Of a stretch of DNA of 64,000 nt, positions 1 through 7,763 are shown one piece after another. Every line of letters begins with the position of its first letter. Positions within the stretch are counted from its first letter, which is position 1. The notes beneath the pieces were generated by a model. That model had not been told where the DNA came from and did not search any database. It saw nothing but the letters and a program-made list of their open reading frames with translations. The stretch spans positions 46,955 through 110,954 of the forward strand of contig DATDOE010000071.1 in assembly GCA_035293405.1 (NCBI GenBank). Direction: 5' to 3'. A program made the translations under genes and the position numbers. Origin of the DNA: Gp6-AA40 sp035293405. GTDB taxonomy: Bacteria; Acidobacteriota; Vicinamibacteria; Vicinamibacterales; UBA2999.

Positions 1-357
1 CGTCACGCGCTCGCGTTCAGCCGGCGAGTCCAGAAACGGGACGTACCGTGCCAACAGCGAATCAATCGCCACATACGCGCGTGAGATCTCCTGGCGATGA
101 TCGGCGACAAACGCCGGCTCAGGGTCGAGGAGCGCATCGCGCACCAGGACGGACGCCACCAGTACCTGCGTGCGCACCGACGCGAGGAGCTCCTGCGCCT
201 GCATGTAGCGCGCGTTGGCCGCCGCGGCGTCTCGCTGGGTGTCCCGCATGCGCAGTGTGACCTGATAGCCGGCGAAGAACCACAAGCCGATCGTCAGGCC
301 GAAGCCGACACGGAGGGCCGTCCGAATCGTCACGCGTTGGACGAGGCGGGACGTCAT
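1..357 (-). CDS. Membrane sensor protein, N-terminal part (runs off window start)
   Basis: The reverse strand reads openly from an ATG at 357 to base 1, giving 119 residues with no stop, so the gene continues outside the window. It starts MTSRLVQRVTIRTALRVGFG, followed by a hydrophobic segment at about residues 14-32 and then a helical, Ala/Arg/Gln-rich region of about 85 residues. This layout, one membrane helix then a periplasmic four-helix-bundle-like sensor region, is typical of histidine kinases, diguanylate cyclases and chemoreceptors. The output domain lies outside the window, so the class cannot be decided. The gene is divergent from the secreted-protein gene starting at 519. Confidence 0.6.
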   Translation of the reverse strand, partial: MTSRLVQRVTIRTALRVGFGLTIGLWFFAGYQVTLRMRDTQRDAAAANARYMQAQELLASVRTQVLVASVLVRDALLDPEPAFVADHRQEISRAYVAIDSLLARYVPFLDSPAERERVT

Positions 358-518
358 TCTCCGCATCGTAGCGCGGAACCCGGGGCTCCGGCGGCGGCAT
401 TCCACGCCTCCCTGTCTCTCCTCACCGGAAATACCGACTTGCCGGGATACGCGGCAGGGTGGCACCACGCTATCGTGGCTGGACATCTGTGCCGTTCAGG
501 CTTCAAGGAGGATTCCAC

Positions 519-1004
519 GTGACGCGATTTTCCGTACGGGTCGTAGCCGGCATTCTGCTGATTCTCGCCATCTCGGCGGCCACGTTCGCGCGGCTCTCGG
601 CGCAGCAGGAGTCGTCACCGAGCGCGCACCAGAAGCTGTCGTTCGACGGCGACACGGCACTGTGGACCGTCGCCATCAAGCCGGACAAGACCGCCGACTT
701 CGAACAGATCATGACCAAGATGCGCAAGGCGCTCCTGACCTCGGCAGACCCGATGCGCCGTCAGCAGGCGGCCGGATGGAAGGTGATGCGGATCGCCAAG
801 CCGCTCGGCGATGGCAACATCGCCTACGTCCACCTGATTCATCCCGTGGTGAGTGGCGCGGACTACACCATCATGCAGACGCTCTACGATGCCTATCCGG
901 ATGAGCGCCAGGCGCTCTACGACCAGTATCGCGGCGCCTTTGTACACAGCCTCGCGATGTCCGCGGGTTCCATTGCCGTCGATCTGTCGGCCGAACGGCC
1001 GTAG
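519..1004 (+). CDS. Small secreted protein of unknown function
   Basis: A 161-residue protein. I chose the GTG at 519 because a strong ribosome-binding site (AAGGAGGA, 504-511) sits just upstream; an ATG at 459 in the same frame would put the signal peptide internally. Residues 1-30 form a Sec signal (basic start, long hydrophobic stretch, cleavage near LSAQQ). The mature part contains W-x-V-x-I-K-P-D-K-T, like the start of dimeric alpha/beta-barrel (antibiotic-biosynthesis-monooxygenase-like) domains. That is only a fold hint. No catalytic motif is recognised and no operon partner is visible. Confidence 0.7.
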   Translation: MTRFSVRVVAGILLILAISAATFARLSAQQESSPSAHQKLSFDGDTALWTVAIKPDKTADFEQIMTKMRKALLTSADPMRRQQAAGWKVMRIAKPLGDGNIAYVHLIHPVVSGADYTIMQTLYDAYPDERQALYDQYRGAFVHSLAMSAGSIAVDLSAERP

Positions 1005-1159
1005 CCTGGACGAGACGTCGCGGGATCTCTGATACGGCTGGGGCGGTCTCGGCGAGATGACGAGGCGGGCTGATCTGGCCGAGCTGGATCGGCACGTTCA
1101 GAGACGGCCGCCGCGCCGGGACCGGCGTCTCTCAAACCACGTGCTAGCGTAGGCACGTC

Positions 1160-2449
1160 ATGGAGCGCAGCAGCCCATATCGACCTCGTGTGTCACGCGA
1201 AACGCGGCTGCTGCTCACCACTGGCGTCGTCGCCATCGCCGCGCTGTGGCTCCTGGCTCGTATCAGGTTCGAGGATCGCGCCGTCACGCCAAATCCGGTA
1301 CCGTCGGTCTTCAGCCAGCTATCCACCAGTCCAAAGTACGACGACCTCGCGTCGCAGATCGCGCAGATCCAGGCTCGCCTGCAGCCGTCTCTCCTCGCGC
1401 TCGACGTTCCGTCAGCGGCCCTTGGTTCCCCGCGCACATCACATCGGATCGCGGCCTTCAGGCTCCGGGACGATCTCGCTGTGACGTGGCTCCCAGCTGG
1501 GTCGAACCCTGCGGCGGGGACCGACGCGAACGTCCTCGCCCGCGATCCGGCGACTGGTCTGGCGGTGATGCGCGTCGCGAGCCAGCCATCCGCGTCTGCG
1601 CCAATGCCCTGGTCGCCACGCCGGCTGCAGCAGCCGCGCTACGTCGTTGCCAGCGAGGTCGCGCCGCAGGGTCTGTCGCTGCGCCCGGTATTTGTCGGAT
1701 CCCTCGATCCGGTGGAGAGTCCGTTGTGGTCCGCGCCGCTCTGGGTGGTGCCACCGCGCAGTGATCTGACGCCGGGATCGTTCGTGTTCACGAGCGACGC
1801 CGAACTGGTGGGTCTGGTGATCGCCATCAGCGGCAGCGAGCTGGCGATCGTGCCTGGCGGGACTGTTCTCACGGAAGCGGATCGCGTGCTCAACACCCGG
1901 CCGAGGCCTCCCGGGACGATCGGACTCGAAGTGCAGCCCCTCACAGCCTCGGTGGCATCCGTGACAGGTGCGTCCGAGGGTGTGGTTGTCACGTGGGTTG
2001 CAGGGACTGGCACCGCCACAGGGCAGCTGTTTGTCGGCGACGTCATCGAAGCTGTTGACGGTCGCGGGCTGGTCAGTCGTCAACAGTGGGACGCTCGCAT
2101 CGCACGTCTGTCGGCGGGTGAGACGCTGACACTGCGCGTCCGCCGGCGTGGCGCACTCCAGGACGTCGCGTTGGCCGCCGCCGCCATTCCGGCCCAGCCG
2201 CGCAGTCCGTCGCTTGGACTCACCCTGGCGCGGAGGGGGATCGGAGCGGAAGTGGTCCGCGTCGAGCCCGGGTCCGCGGCGGACCGGGCCGGCCTCGAGG
2301 TCGGCGACGTGATCACGGCGTTCGCCGATATCCACGCACCGACGCCGGCGCAGATCACTCGTTCCTTCGCCGCCATTGATCAGGGGCAGCGGGTCCTGAT
2401 CGCCGTCACGCGTCGCGATGCCCATCACGTCACCACTCTGGAACGATGA
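1160..2449 (+). CDS. Membrane-anchored HtrA-like protein with PDZ domains, catalytic triad not recognisable
   Basis: A 429-residue protein. Residues about 14-34 are one membrane helix, so the rest is probably periplasmic. Residues about 90-235 look like a trypsin/HtrA fold (strand patterns, a D-P-A-T-G-L-A-V-M-R segment resembling the D-x-A-L-L-K region). Two PDZ-like domains follow (about 255-335 and 345-425; the second has GSAADRAGLEVGDVI). The canonical TNxHV histidine motif is absent, and the GNSGG serine motif is replaced by TPGSFVF around Ser207. It is probably a non-proteolytic scaffold or sensor. Its stop overlaps the start of the next gene by 4 nt (ATGA), so it is the first gene of the antiporter/trehalose operon. 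Confidence 0.75.
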   Translation: MERSSPYRPRVSRETRLLLTTGVVAIAALWLLARIRFEDRAVTPNPVPSVFSQLSTSPKYDDLASQIAQIQARLQPSLLALDVPSAALGSPRTSHRIAAFRLRDDLAVTWLPAGSNPAAGTDANVLARDPATGLAVMRVASQPSASAPMPWSPRRLQQPRYVVASEVAPQGLSLRPVFVGSLDPVESPLWSAPLWVVPPRSDLTPGSFVFTSDAELVGLVIAISGSELAIVPGGTVLTEADRVLNTRPRPPGTIGLEVQPLTASVASVTGASEGVVVTWVAGTGTATGQLFVGDVIEAVDGRGLVSRQQWDARIARLSAGETLTLRVRRRGALQDVALAAAAIPAQPRSPSLGLTLARRGIGAEVVRVEPGSAADRAGLEVGDVITAFADIHAPTPAQITRSFAAIDQGQRVLIAVTRRDAHHVTTLER

Positions 2450-3621
2450 CGTCCCATCCCGCCGGTGATCGGTTTGGCCTTCTCGACACATCGCTCGACG
2501 GCTCCATAGACGAGAGGCGCGAGCAAGTACTCGCTTCGGAGGGTCGCCGGTCGCAGAACTGGCGGCGGTTGCTCGGGTGGTCGGCGACGTCGGCGCCAGT
2601 CGCACTCCTCCTCCTGGCGGGCATCGCGGTCGGCCCTCGTGGCATCAACCTGCTGTCTCCAGCCGCGCTGTCGTTCCTGGATCCGGTCGTGCCCGTGGCG
2701 CTCGCGGCGCTGGGCGTGCTAGTTGGAGTGGGCGTGGGCGATCGTCGATCGGACGACCGGCGCGTGCTCGCCGCCGCGTGTCTCGACGCCGCGGTGACCA
2801 TGCTCGTGGTCTCGGCCGGGATCGCGGCGCTGGCCTTCACGGCAGTGCCATCGAGCTATCGTCCGTTCTGGACCCTCGTCCTGACCGGCGGCATCTGCGC
2901 CGCAACATCCCTGACACTGCCGACCGGCAATCCCTTGGAACCCCGGACCGCTGCCACTCGCGTGAGGGAGCTCGGCGTCCTGCTCCCCATCGTGTCTGGC
3001 GGGCTGCTACTGGCGTGGCTGAATGCAGGTTCGTCTGGCGGCGCCGTGGTTCTGATGGCGCAGGCGTCCCTCGTCACGCTGGCACTGGCGGCGGCCGGGT
3101 GGCTGCTGTTATCGGGGGCGTCTTCCGAAACGGAAGAACGAGTGTTTTCCGTGTCGGTGCTGCTGCTCATTGGCGGCGTCGCGGACTCCCTCTCGCTGTC
3201 AGCGCTGTTCGGCGGACTGATCGCTGGCGTGTTCTGGCGCTATGCGGGGCGACGCCCGCGCGACACCATCAGCCGGGATGTGTTGTTCGTCCAACATCCC
3301 CTCGTCGTGCTCGTGTTGCTGGTGGCCGGCGCTCGCGTGGATCTCTCGCTGGCATCACTCGGACTTGGGGCGGGCTACCTCTTGCTGCGTGTCGCCGGCA
3401 AGCTGGCCGGCGGCCTGATGGCCGCACGACTCGTCGGCGTGCGAGCACATCGCAATCTGGACCTCACCCTCCTCCCTCCTGGCGTCTTCGGCGTCGCGTT
3501 CGCGCTGAACGCGGTTCGCCTGGGCGCCGACGACGCACTGGTGCTGGCGGCCGTTGTGATCGGCACGATCGGGTCCGACGTCATCGCGCTCCTCCTCCCG
3601 TCGCGGAGCGTCAGCGAGTGA
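2446..3621 (+). CDS. CPA2-like cation/proton antiporter membrane protein, degenerate ion-binding motif
   Basis: 391 residues with about ten to eleven hydrophobic segments after a hydrophilic N-terminus of about 45 residues. The overall pattern (glycine-rich helices, GVGDRRSDDRR loop, final LLPPGVFGVAFALN segment) resembles the Na+/H+ exchanger (Kef/NapA-type) membrane domain. In the helix where active CPA members carry ND or DD, this protein has LPIVSGGLLLAW with no acidic residue, so it may not translocate ions itself. It is translationally coupled on both sides: ATGA overlap upstream and GTGA overlap with the antiporter-OtsA fusion downstream. Partnership with that fusion is inference. Confidence 0.7.
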   Translation: MTSHPAGDRFGLLDTSLDGSIDERREQVLASEGRRSQNWRRLLGWSATSAPVALLLLAGIAVGPRGINLLSPAALSFLDPVVPVALAALGVLVGVGVGDRRSDDRRVLAAACLDAAVTMLVVSAGIAALAFTAVPSSYRPFWTLVLTGGICAATSLTLPTGNPLEPRTAATRVRELGVLLPIVSGGLLLAWLNAGSSGGAVVLMAQASLVTLALAAAGWLLLSGASSETEERVFSVSVLLLIGGVADSLSLSALFGGLIAGVFWRYAGRRPRDTISRDVLFVQHPLVVLVLLVAGARVDLSLASLGLGAGYLLLRVAGKLAGGLMAARLVGVRAHRNLDLTLLPPGVFGVAFALNAVRLGADDALVLAAVVIGTIGSDVIALLLPSRSVSE

Positions 3622-6377
3622 GGCGTCTGCTGGCGCTCGTGCTCGCGGTCGGCGCGATGGCCACGGTGCGCGAGCTCGGCACGCACGGTACGGCGGGTTC
3701 AGCCGCCACCGCGCTGGCGCTCGGGTTCGCACTCATGGGCGCGTCGGTCACCGGTGACGCGTTGCGACGGTTTCATCTTCCACGCCTGACCGGGTATCTC
3801 CTCTTCGGCGTGGTCGTCGGGCCGTACGTGGGCAACCTGATCACCGAATCGATGGCCGCCCAGCTGCAGGTGGTCACAGGGATCGCCACCACGCTCATCG
3901 CGCTCATTGCCGGCCTGACGTTGAGCGCGGAGCGGCTCGGACACCGACTCGCCGCGATCACCCGCATGACGGCGGTGACGCTCGCGGTGGCGATGATCGG
4001 CCTGTCACTCGTGGCGTGGATCGCCTGGCCGTGGCTGCCCATCGAGCCCGATGCCGTCGGCCTCCAGCGGCTGGTCATGCTGGCCCTGCTGGTCGTGATG
4101 GTCGTGTCCTTTTCACCCACGATGACTGCGGCGGTGGTGGCCGACTCGGGGGCGCGCGGGCGGCTCAGTGACACCGTGCTGGCGATGGTCGTCATCGCCG
4201 ATCTCGTGGTGCTCGTGCTGTTCTCCGTGTCGATGCAGCTGGCGCGCGTCGTGTTGGACCCGGCCGACGCCCAGGGCGCGGCGGTGCTGGCGCGACTGGC
4301 GTGGGAAATCGGCGGGGCCGTCGCCTTTGGTGTCCTCATCGGCGTCTTGTTTGCGCTCTATCTGCGATACATCGGCCGGGAAATCTCGTTGGTCCTCCTG
4401 GCCGTCTGTGCGGTGCTGAGTCAGGTCGGCACCACCCAGCAGCTTCAGCCGCTGCTCGCCGCGCTCGCCGCGGGCGTGGTCATCGAGAACCTGGCGGTGG
4501 CGCAGGGCGACACGCTGCGGGCCGCCGTGCGCCGTGGCGCACCGCCGGTGCTGATCGTCTTTTTCGCGGCGGTCGGTGCGTCCCTCCGGCTCGATGCGGT
4601 GGCCGCCATCGGCCTCACCGCGCTCGCACTGGCAGCCGTCCGACTCGGATTCATCAGGCTTGGCATCGGGGCAGGAGTCAGGCTCTCCGGGCTTCCCGCG
4701 TCGATCGGCACCTACGCCTGGACGGGGCTCGTCTCTCAGGCCGGAATCACCTTGGGGTTTGCGTCCCTCGTCGCGACCGAGTTTCCGGGGTGGGGCAACC
4801 AGGTGCAGCTGCTGCTGGTTGCGCTCATCGCGATTCACGAGCTCGTGGGACCGCTGCTGTTCCGCCGCGGACTCGCTCAGGCGGGTGAGCTCGATGCACA
4901 CGTGCCGCGTCCCCTCGTGGTCGTGTCCAACCGCGAACCGTACATCCACAGCCAGGACGACGACGGGCGCATTGCCGTGAAAGCCGCGACCGGTGGCGTC
5001 GCCGTGGCGCTGGACGCCTTGATGCGCGAGCGAGGTGGCGTGTGGATCGCGCACGGGGCCGGCCAGGCGGATCGGCTGGTCGTCGACGCGACCGACAAGG
5101 TGCAGGTTCCTCCCGAGAGTCCGTCATACGTACTTCGGCGTCTATGGCTCGAGGAGCCCACCTTCTCTGCGTACTACGGTGGCTTCGCGAACGAAGGCCT
5201 CTGGCCACTCTGCCACGTGGTCGACGTCCGTCCGAAGTTTCGGAGCGAAGATTGGACGGCGTATCAGGATGTCAACGCCCGCTTCGCCGCCGCGATTCAC
5301 GCCGAGCTCGGCGCGTCCGAAGCACCGGTGTTCATTCAGGACTATCACCTCGCCCTCGTCGCTCCCGCATTGCGGATTCTGCGGCCAGATACGCGCACGG
5401 CCCTCTTCTGGCACATCCCGTGGCCCTATCCGGATCGCCTTCGCATCTGCCCGTGGCAGCGTGAGCTTGTCGCCGGGCTGCTGGCCAACGACCTGATCGC
5501 GTTTCAGCTCGAACGCGACCGCCGGAACTTCCTGCTGGCTGCCGAAGAAGAGCTGCATGCGGAAGTGGAGATCGAATCGTCGCGCGTACGGTTCGGAGGG
5601 CGCACGACGACGGTGGTCTCGGTACCGATCGGTGTGGACTACGACCGGATCCAGACGTTTGCGGCGGACCCATCGCTTCCCCAGGAGCAGCAGCGCCTCC
5701 GGGCGATGCTCGGTCTTCAGGCCGACATCATCGGACTCGGGGTGGATCGCCTTGACTATACGAAGGGTATTCCCGAGCGCCTCGAGGCACTCGACGCGCT
5801 CATGGCAAGAAGGCCCGATCTGCGCGGGAGAATGACGTTCGTCCAGATTGGGGTGCCGTCCCGCTCTGACCTCCGGAGTTATGCGGAGATTGAAGCGGAG
5901 ATCGGCCAGCGGATCGTCGACCTCAACGCCCGGTACGCGGTGCCGGGCGGAGCACCGGTCGTGACCTACTACACAACCCCGCTTGGAGCCTTCAGTCTCG
6001 TGGCGCTCTATCGTCTCGCCAGTTTCTGCATCGTCAGCTCGCTGCACGACGGAATGAACCTCGTCGCCAAGGAGTTCGTCGCCGCCCGTGACGATGAGCG
6101 TGGCGTCCTGGTACTCAGCGCGCTGGCAGGCGCCGCTCAGGAGCTCGAGGACGCGGTCATCATCAATCCGTACGACGTCGACGCATTCGCGGACGCGCTG
6201 GTTCGAGCGATCGAGATGACAGACGAGGAACAGGTCCGGCGCATGCGGGCCATGCGGAAGATCGTGGCCGGACGGAACGTCTTCAACTGGGCGTCGGACA
6301 TCCTCGAAGGGCTCGAGAGTCTGTGGACCAAGCCGCTGCTCTATTCGGTCCGGGGATGGGAAGAGACGTCGGTCTGA
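3618..6377 (+). CDS. CPA2-like antiporter fused to trehalose-6-phosphate synthase (GT20)
   Basis: 919 residues in one uninterrupted frame. The GTG at 3618 overlaps the upstream stop (GTGA); the frame is open further upstream but only as a shadow of the previous gene. Residues about 1-425 are a multi-span Na+/H+-exchanger domain, with an FSPT motif near 165 and an acidic IAD motif (Asp195) where CPA2 proteins bind ions. Residues 431-919 are a complete GT20 domain: VSNREP, WIAHGAG, QDYHL (Asp575), FWHIPWP, VDRLDYTKGIPERL (Arg711, Lys716), HDGMNLVAKEF (Asp811). These match the donor and glucose-6-phosphate binding residues of OtsA, so synthase activity is expected in the cytoplasm, tethered to the membrane. 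No trehalose-6-phosphate phosphatase gene is in the window. The fusion suggests that ion/osmotic response and compatible-solute synthesis are physically linked. Confidence 0.88.
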   Translation: MRRLLALVLAVGAMATVRELGTHGTAGSAATALALGFALMGASVTGDALRRFHLPRLTGYLLFGVVVGPYVGNLITESMAAQLQVVTGIATTLIALIAGLTLSAERLGHRLAAITRMTAVTLAVAMIGLSLVAWIAWPWLPIEPDAVGLQRLVMLALLVVMVVSFSPTMTAAVVADSGARGRLSDTVLAMVVIADLVVLVLFSVSMQLARVVLDPADAQGAAVLARLAWEIGGAVAFGVLIGVLFALYLRYIGREISLVLLAVCAVLSQVGTTQQLQPLLAALAAGVVIENLAVAQGDTLRAAVRRGAPPVLIVFFAAVGASLRLDAVAAIGLTALALAAVRLGFIRLGIGAGVRLSGLPASIGTYAWTGLVSQAGITLGFASLVATEFPGWGNQVQLLLVALIAIHELVGPLLFRRGLAQAGELDAHVPRPLVVVSNREPYIHSQDDDGRIAVKAATGGVAVALDALMRERGGVWIAHGAGQADRLVVDATDKVQVPPESPSYVLRRLWLEEPTFSAYYGGFANEGLWPLCHVVDVRPKFRSEDWTAYQDVNARFAAAIHAELGASEAPVFIQDYHLALVAPALRILRPDTRTALFWHIPWPYPDRLRICPWQRELVAGLLANDLIAFQLERDRRNFLLAAEEELHAEVEIESSRVRFGGRTTTVVSVPIGVDYDRIQTFAADPSLPQEQQRLRAMLGLQADIIGLGVDRLDYTKGIPERLEALDALMARRPDLRGRMTFVQIGVPSRSDLRSYAEIEAEIGQRIVDLNARYAVPGGAPVVTYYTTPLGAFSLVALYRLASFCIVSSLHDGMNLVAKEFVAARDDERGVLVLSALAGAAQELEDAVIINPYDVDAFADALVRAIEMTDEEQVRRMRAMRKIVAGRNVFNWASDILEGLESLWTKPLLYSVRGWEETSV

Positions 6378-6413
6378 GGTTCAGGTCCTCGAGGCTTGGA
6401 AGGGCGGGGACGG

Positions 6414-7763
6414 TCACAGCTCGGACAGATCCGTGAACTGTCCGGTGCTGTCGCCGAGTGTCTCTGCGGGAACACCGAGCCGGTCGAGGAGCGTCAGTTG
6501 CAAGTTCGTCAACGGCGTGTCCTCGGGATAGACGAGATGGCGGCCGCCCTTGAGCGCGCCGGCGCCGCCACCGAGCAGCAGCGTCGGCAGCGCACCATGG
6601 GTGTGACGGTCGCTGTTGCTGATCCCACCCCCATACAGCAGCATCATGTGATCGAGCAGCGAGCCATCTCCGTCCGGCGTGGTTCGCAGTTTCTCCAGAT
6701 ACGCTGCGAACAGCGCCATGTGATACAGCTGAATCTTGGTGCACTTCTCCATCTTCTCCGCGTCGTTCTGATGGTGCGTCAGCGGATGGTGCGGTTCGGG
6801 GATCCCGATCTGGGGATACGGCCGTCCGGTCTGCTCGCGTCCGTACATGAACGTGATCACTCTCGTCAGGTCCGACTGATAGGCGAGCACCTGCAGGTCG
6901 TAGAGCAGCTGCACGTGCGGCTCGAACCCATCCGGGACGCCTGACGGCTGATCGATATCCGGCCCCTGTTGCGTGCGCTGTTCCTCCGCCTTCTGGATGC
7001 GTCGTTCCGTGTCCCGCAGTGACTCGAGGTAGTCGCTCAACTTCGTGTTGTCTGTGGGACCCAGTGTCTGCTGGAGCTGTTTCACGCGCGACGTGACGGA
7101 ATCGAGAATGCTCCGGTCCTGGCGCAGACGCGCCGCGCGCACACGCGCGTCCGTGCTGTCGCTCGAACCAAACAGCCGCTCGAAGACGACCCGCGGGTTG
7201 TTTTCAGCCATCAGGGGCAGGGTCGGCGTCCGCCACGACAACGTGCTGCTATAGGCACAGCTGTACCCCACGTCGCAGGATCCCACCAGGCTGTTGTCGT
7301 CAGCGGTCAACTGCAGCGAGGACAGCTGCGTCTCCTTCTCGAAGGCCTTGGCCGCAATCTGATCCATCGAGACGCCGTTCTCGACGATGCTGTCGGACTT
7401 CTTCACGTGCACGCCGGTCAGATACGACCCCGACGCGCGCGAGTGATCGCCACCGCCGTCACCGAGCGCCTCCGCCTGATGACTGGAAAGACCCGTCACG
7501 ACAATCAACTGATCTCGGAACGGCGCGAGCGGTGCGAGCGTCCGCGAGAGCGCGAAGTCGCGGCCCACACCCATGGGCAGCCAGTTCTCGTAGATGACGC
7601 CGTTGGGATGGTAGACAACGCCGAGGCGACGTACGGCCTTGGCCGGCGTCTTCACCTGCGCGGTGAGCGCCGGCACCATCGCGTCCAGCAAGGGCAAGGC
7701 CACGGCCGTACCCATTCCGCGCAGCACGGTGCGCCGCGAGATGGCCTTCTTCATGACGATCAT
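6414..7763 (-). CDS. DUF1552 secreted protein (paralogue A)
   Basis: 449 residues. The ATG at 7763 overlaps the stop of the upstream DUF1592 gene (ATGA, 7760-7763). The N-terminus SRRTVLRGMG followed by VALPLLDAMVP is a twin-arginine signal, so a folded protein is exported. DUF1552 hallmarks are present: GVVYHPNGVIYENWLP, VTGLSSHQ, GGDHSRAS, CDVGYSCAY, RVVFERLFG and the C-terminal DRHTHGALPTLL. Distant similarity of DUF1552 to the alkaline phosphatase/sulfatase fold is reported for the family, but the biochemical role is unknown. It is the last gene of a three-gene minus-strand operon (ankyrin, DUF1592, DUF1552). Confidence 0.88.
   Translation of the reverse strand: MIVMKKAISRRTVLRGMGTAVALPLLDAMVPALTAQVKTPAKAVRRLGVVYHPNGVIYENWLPMGVGRDFALSRTLAPLAPFRDQLIVVTGLSSHQAEALGDGGGDHSRASGSYLTGVHVKKSDSIVENGVSMDQIAAKAFEKETQLSSLQLTADDNSLVGSCDVGYSCAYSSTLSWRTPTLPLMAENNPRVVFERLFGSSDSTDARVRAARLRQDRSILDSVTSRVKQLQQTLGPTDNTKLSDYLESLRDTERRIQKAEEQRTQQGPDIDQPSGVPDGFEPHVQLLYDLQVLAYQSDLTRVITFMYGREQTGRPYPQIGIPEPHHPLTHHQNDAEKMEKCTKIQLYHMALFAAYLEKLRTTPDGDGSLLDHMMLLYGGGISNSDRHTHGALPTLLLGGGAGALKGGRHLVYPEDTPLTNLQLTLLDRLGVPAETLGDSTGQFTDLSEL

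Noticed and set aside
2577..3617. Upstream extension of the antiporter-OtsA frame
   Set aside because: The extension is Arg/Gly-rich frame-shadow of the preceding membrane protein; the GTG at 3618 with GTGA overlap is the natural start.
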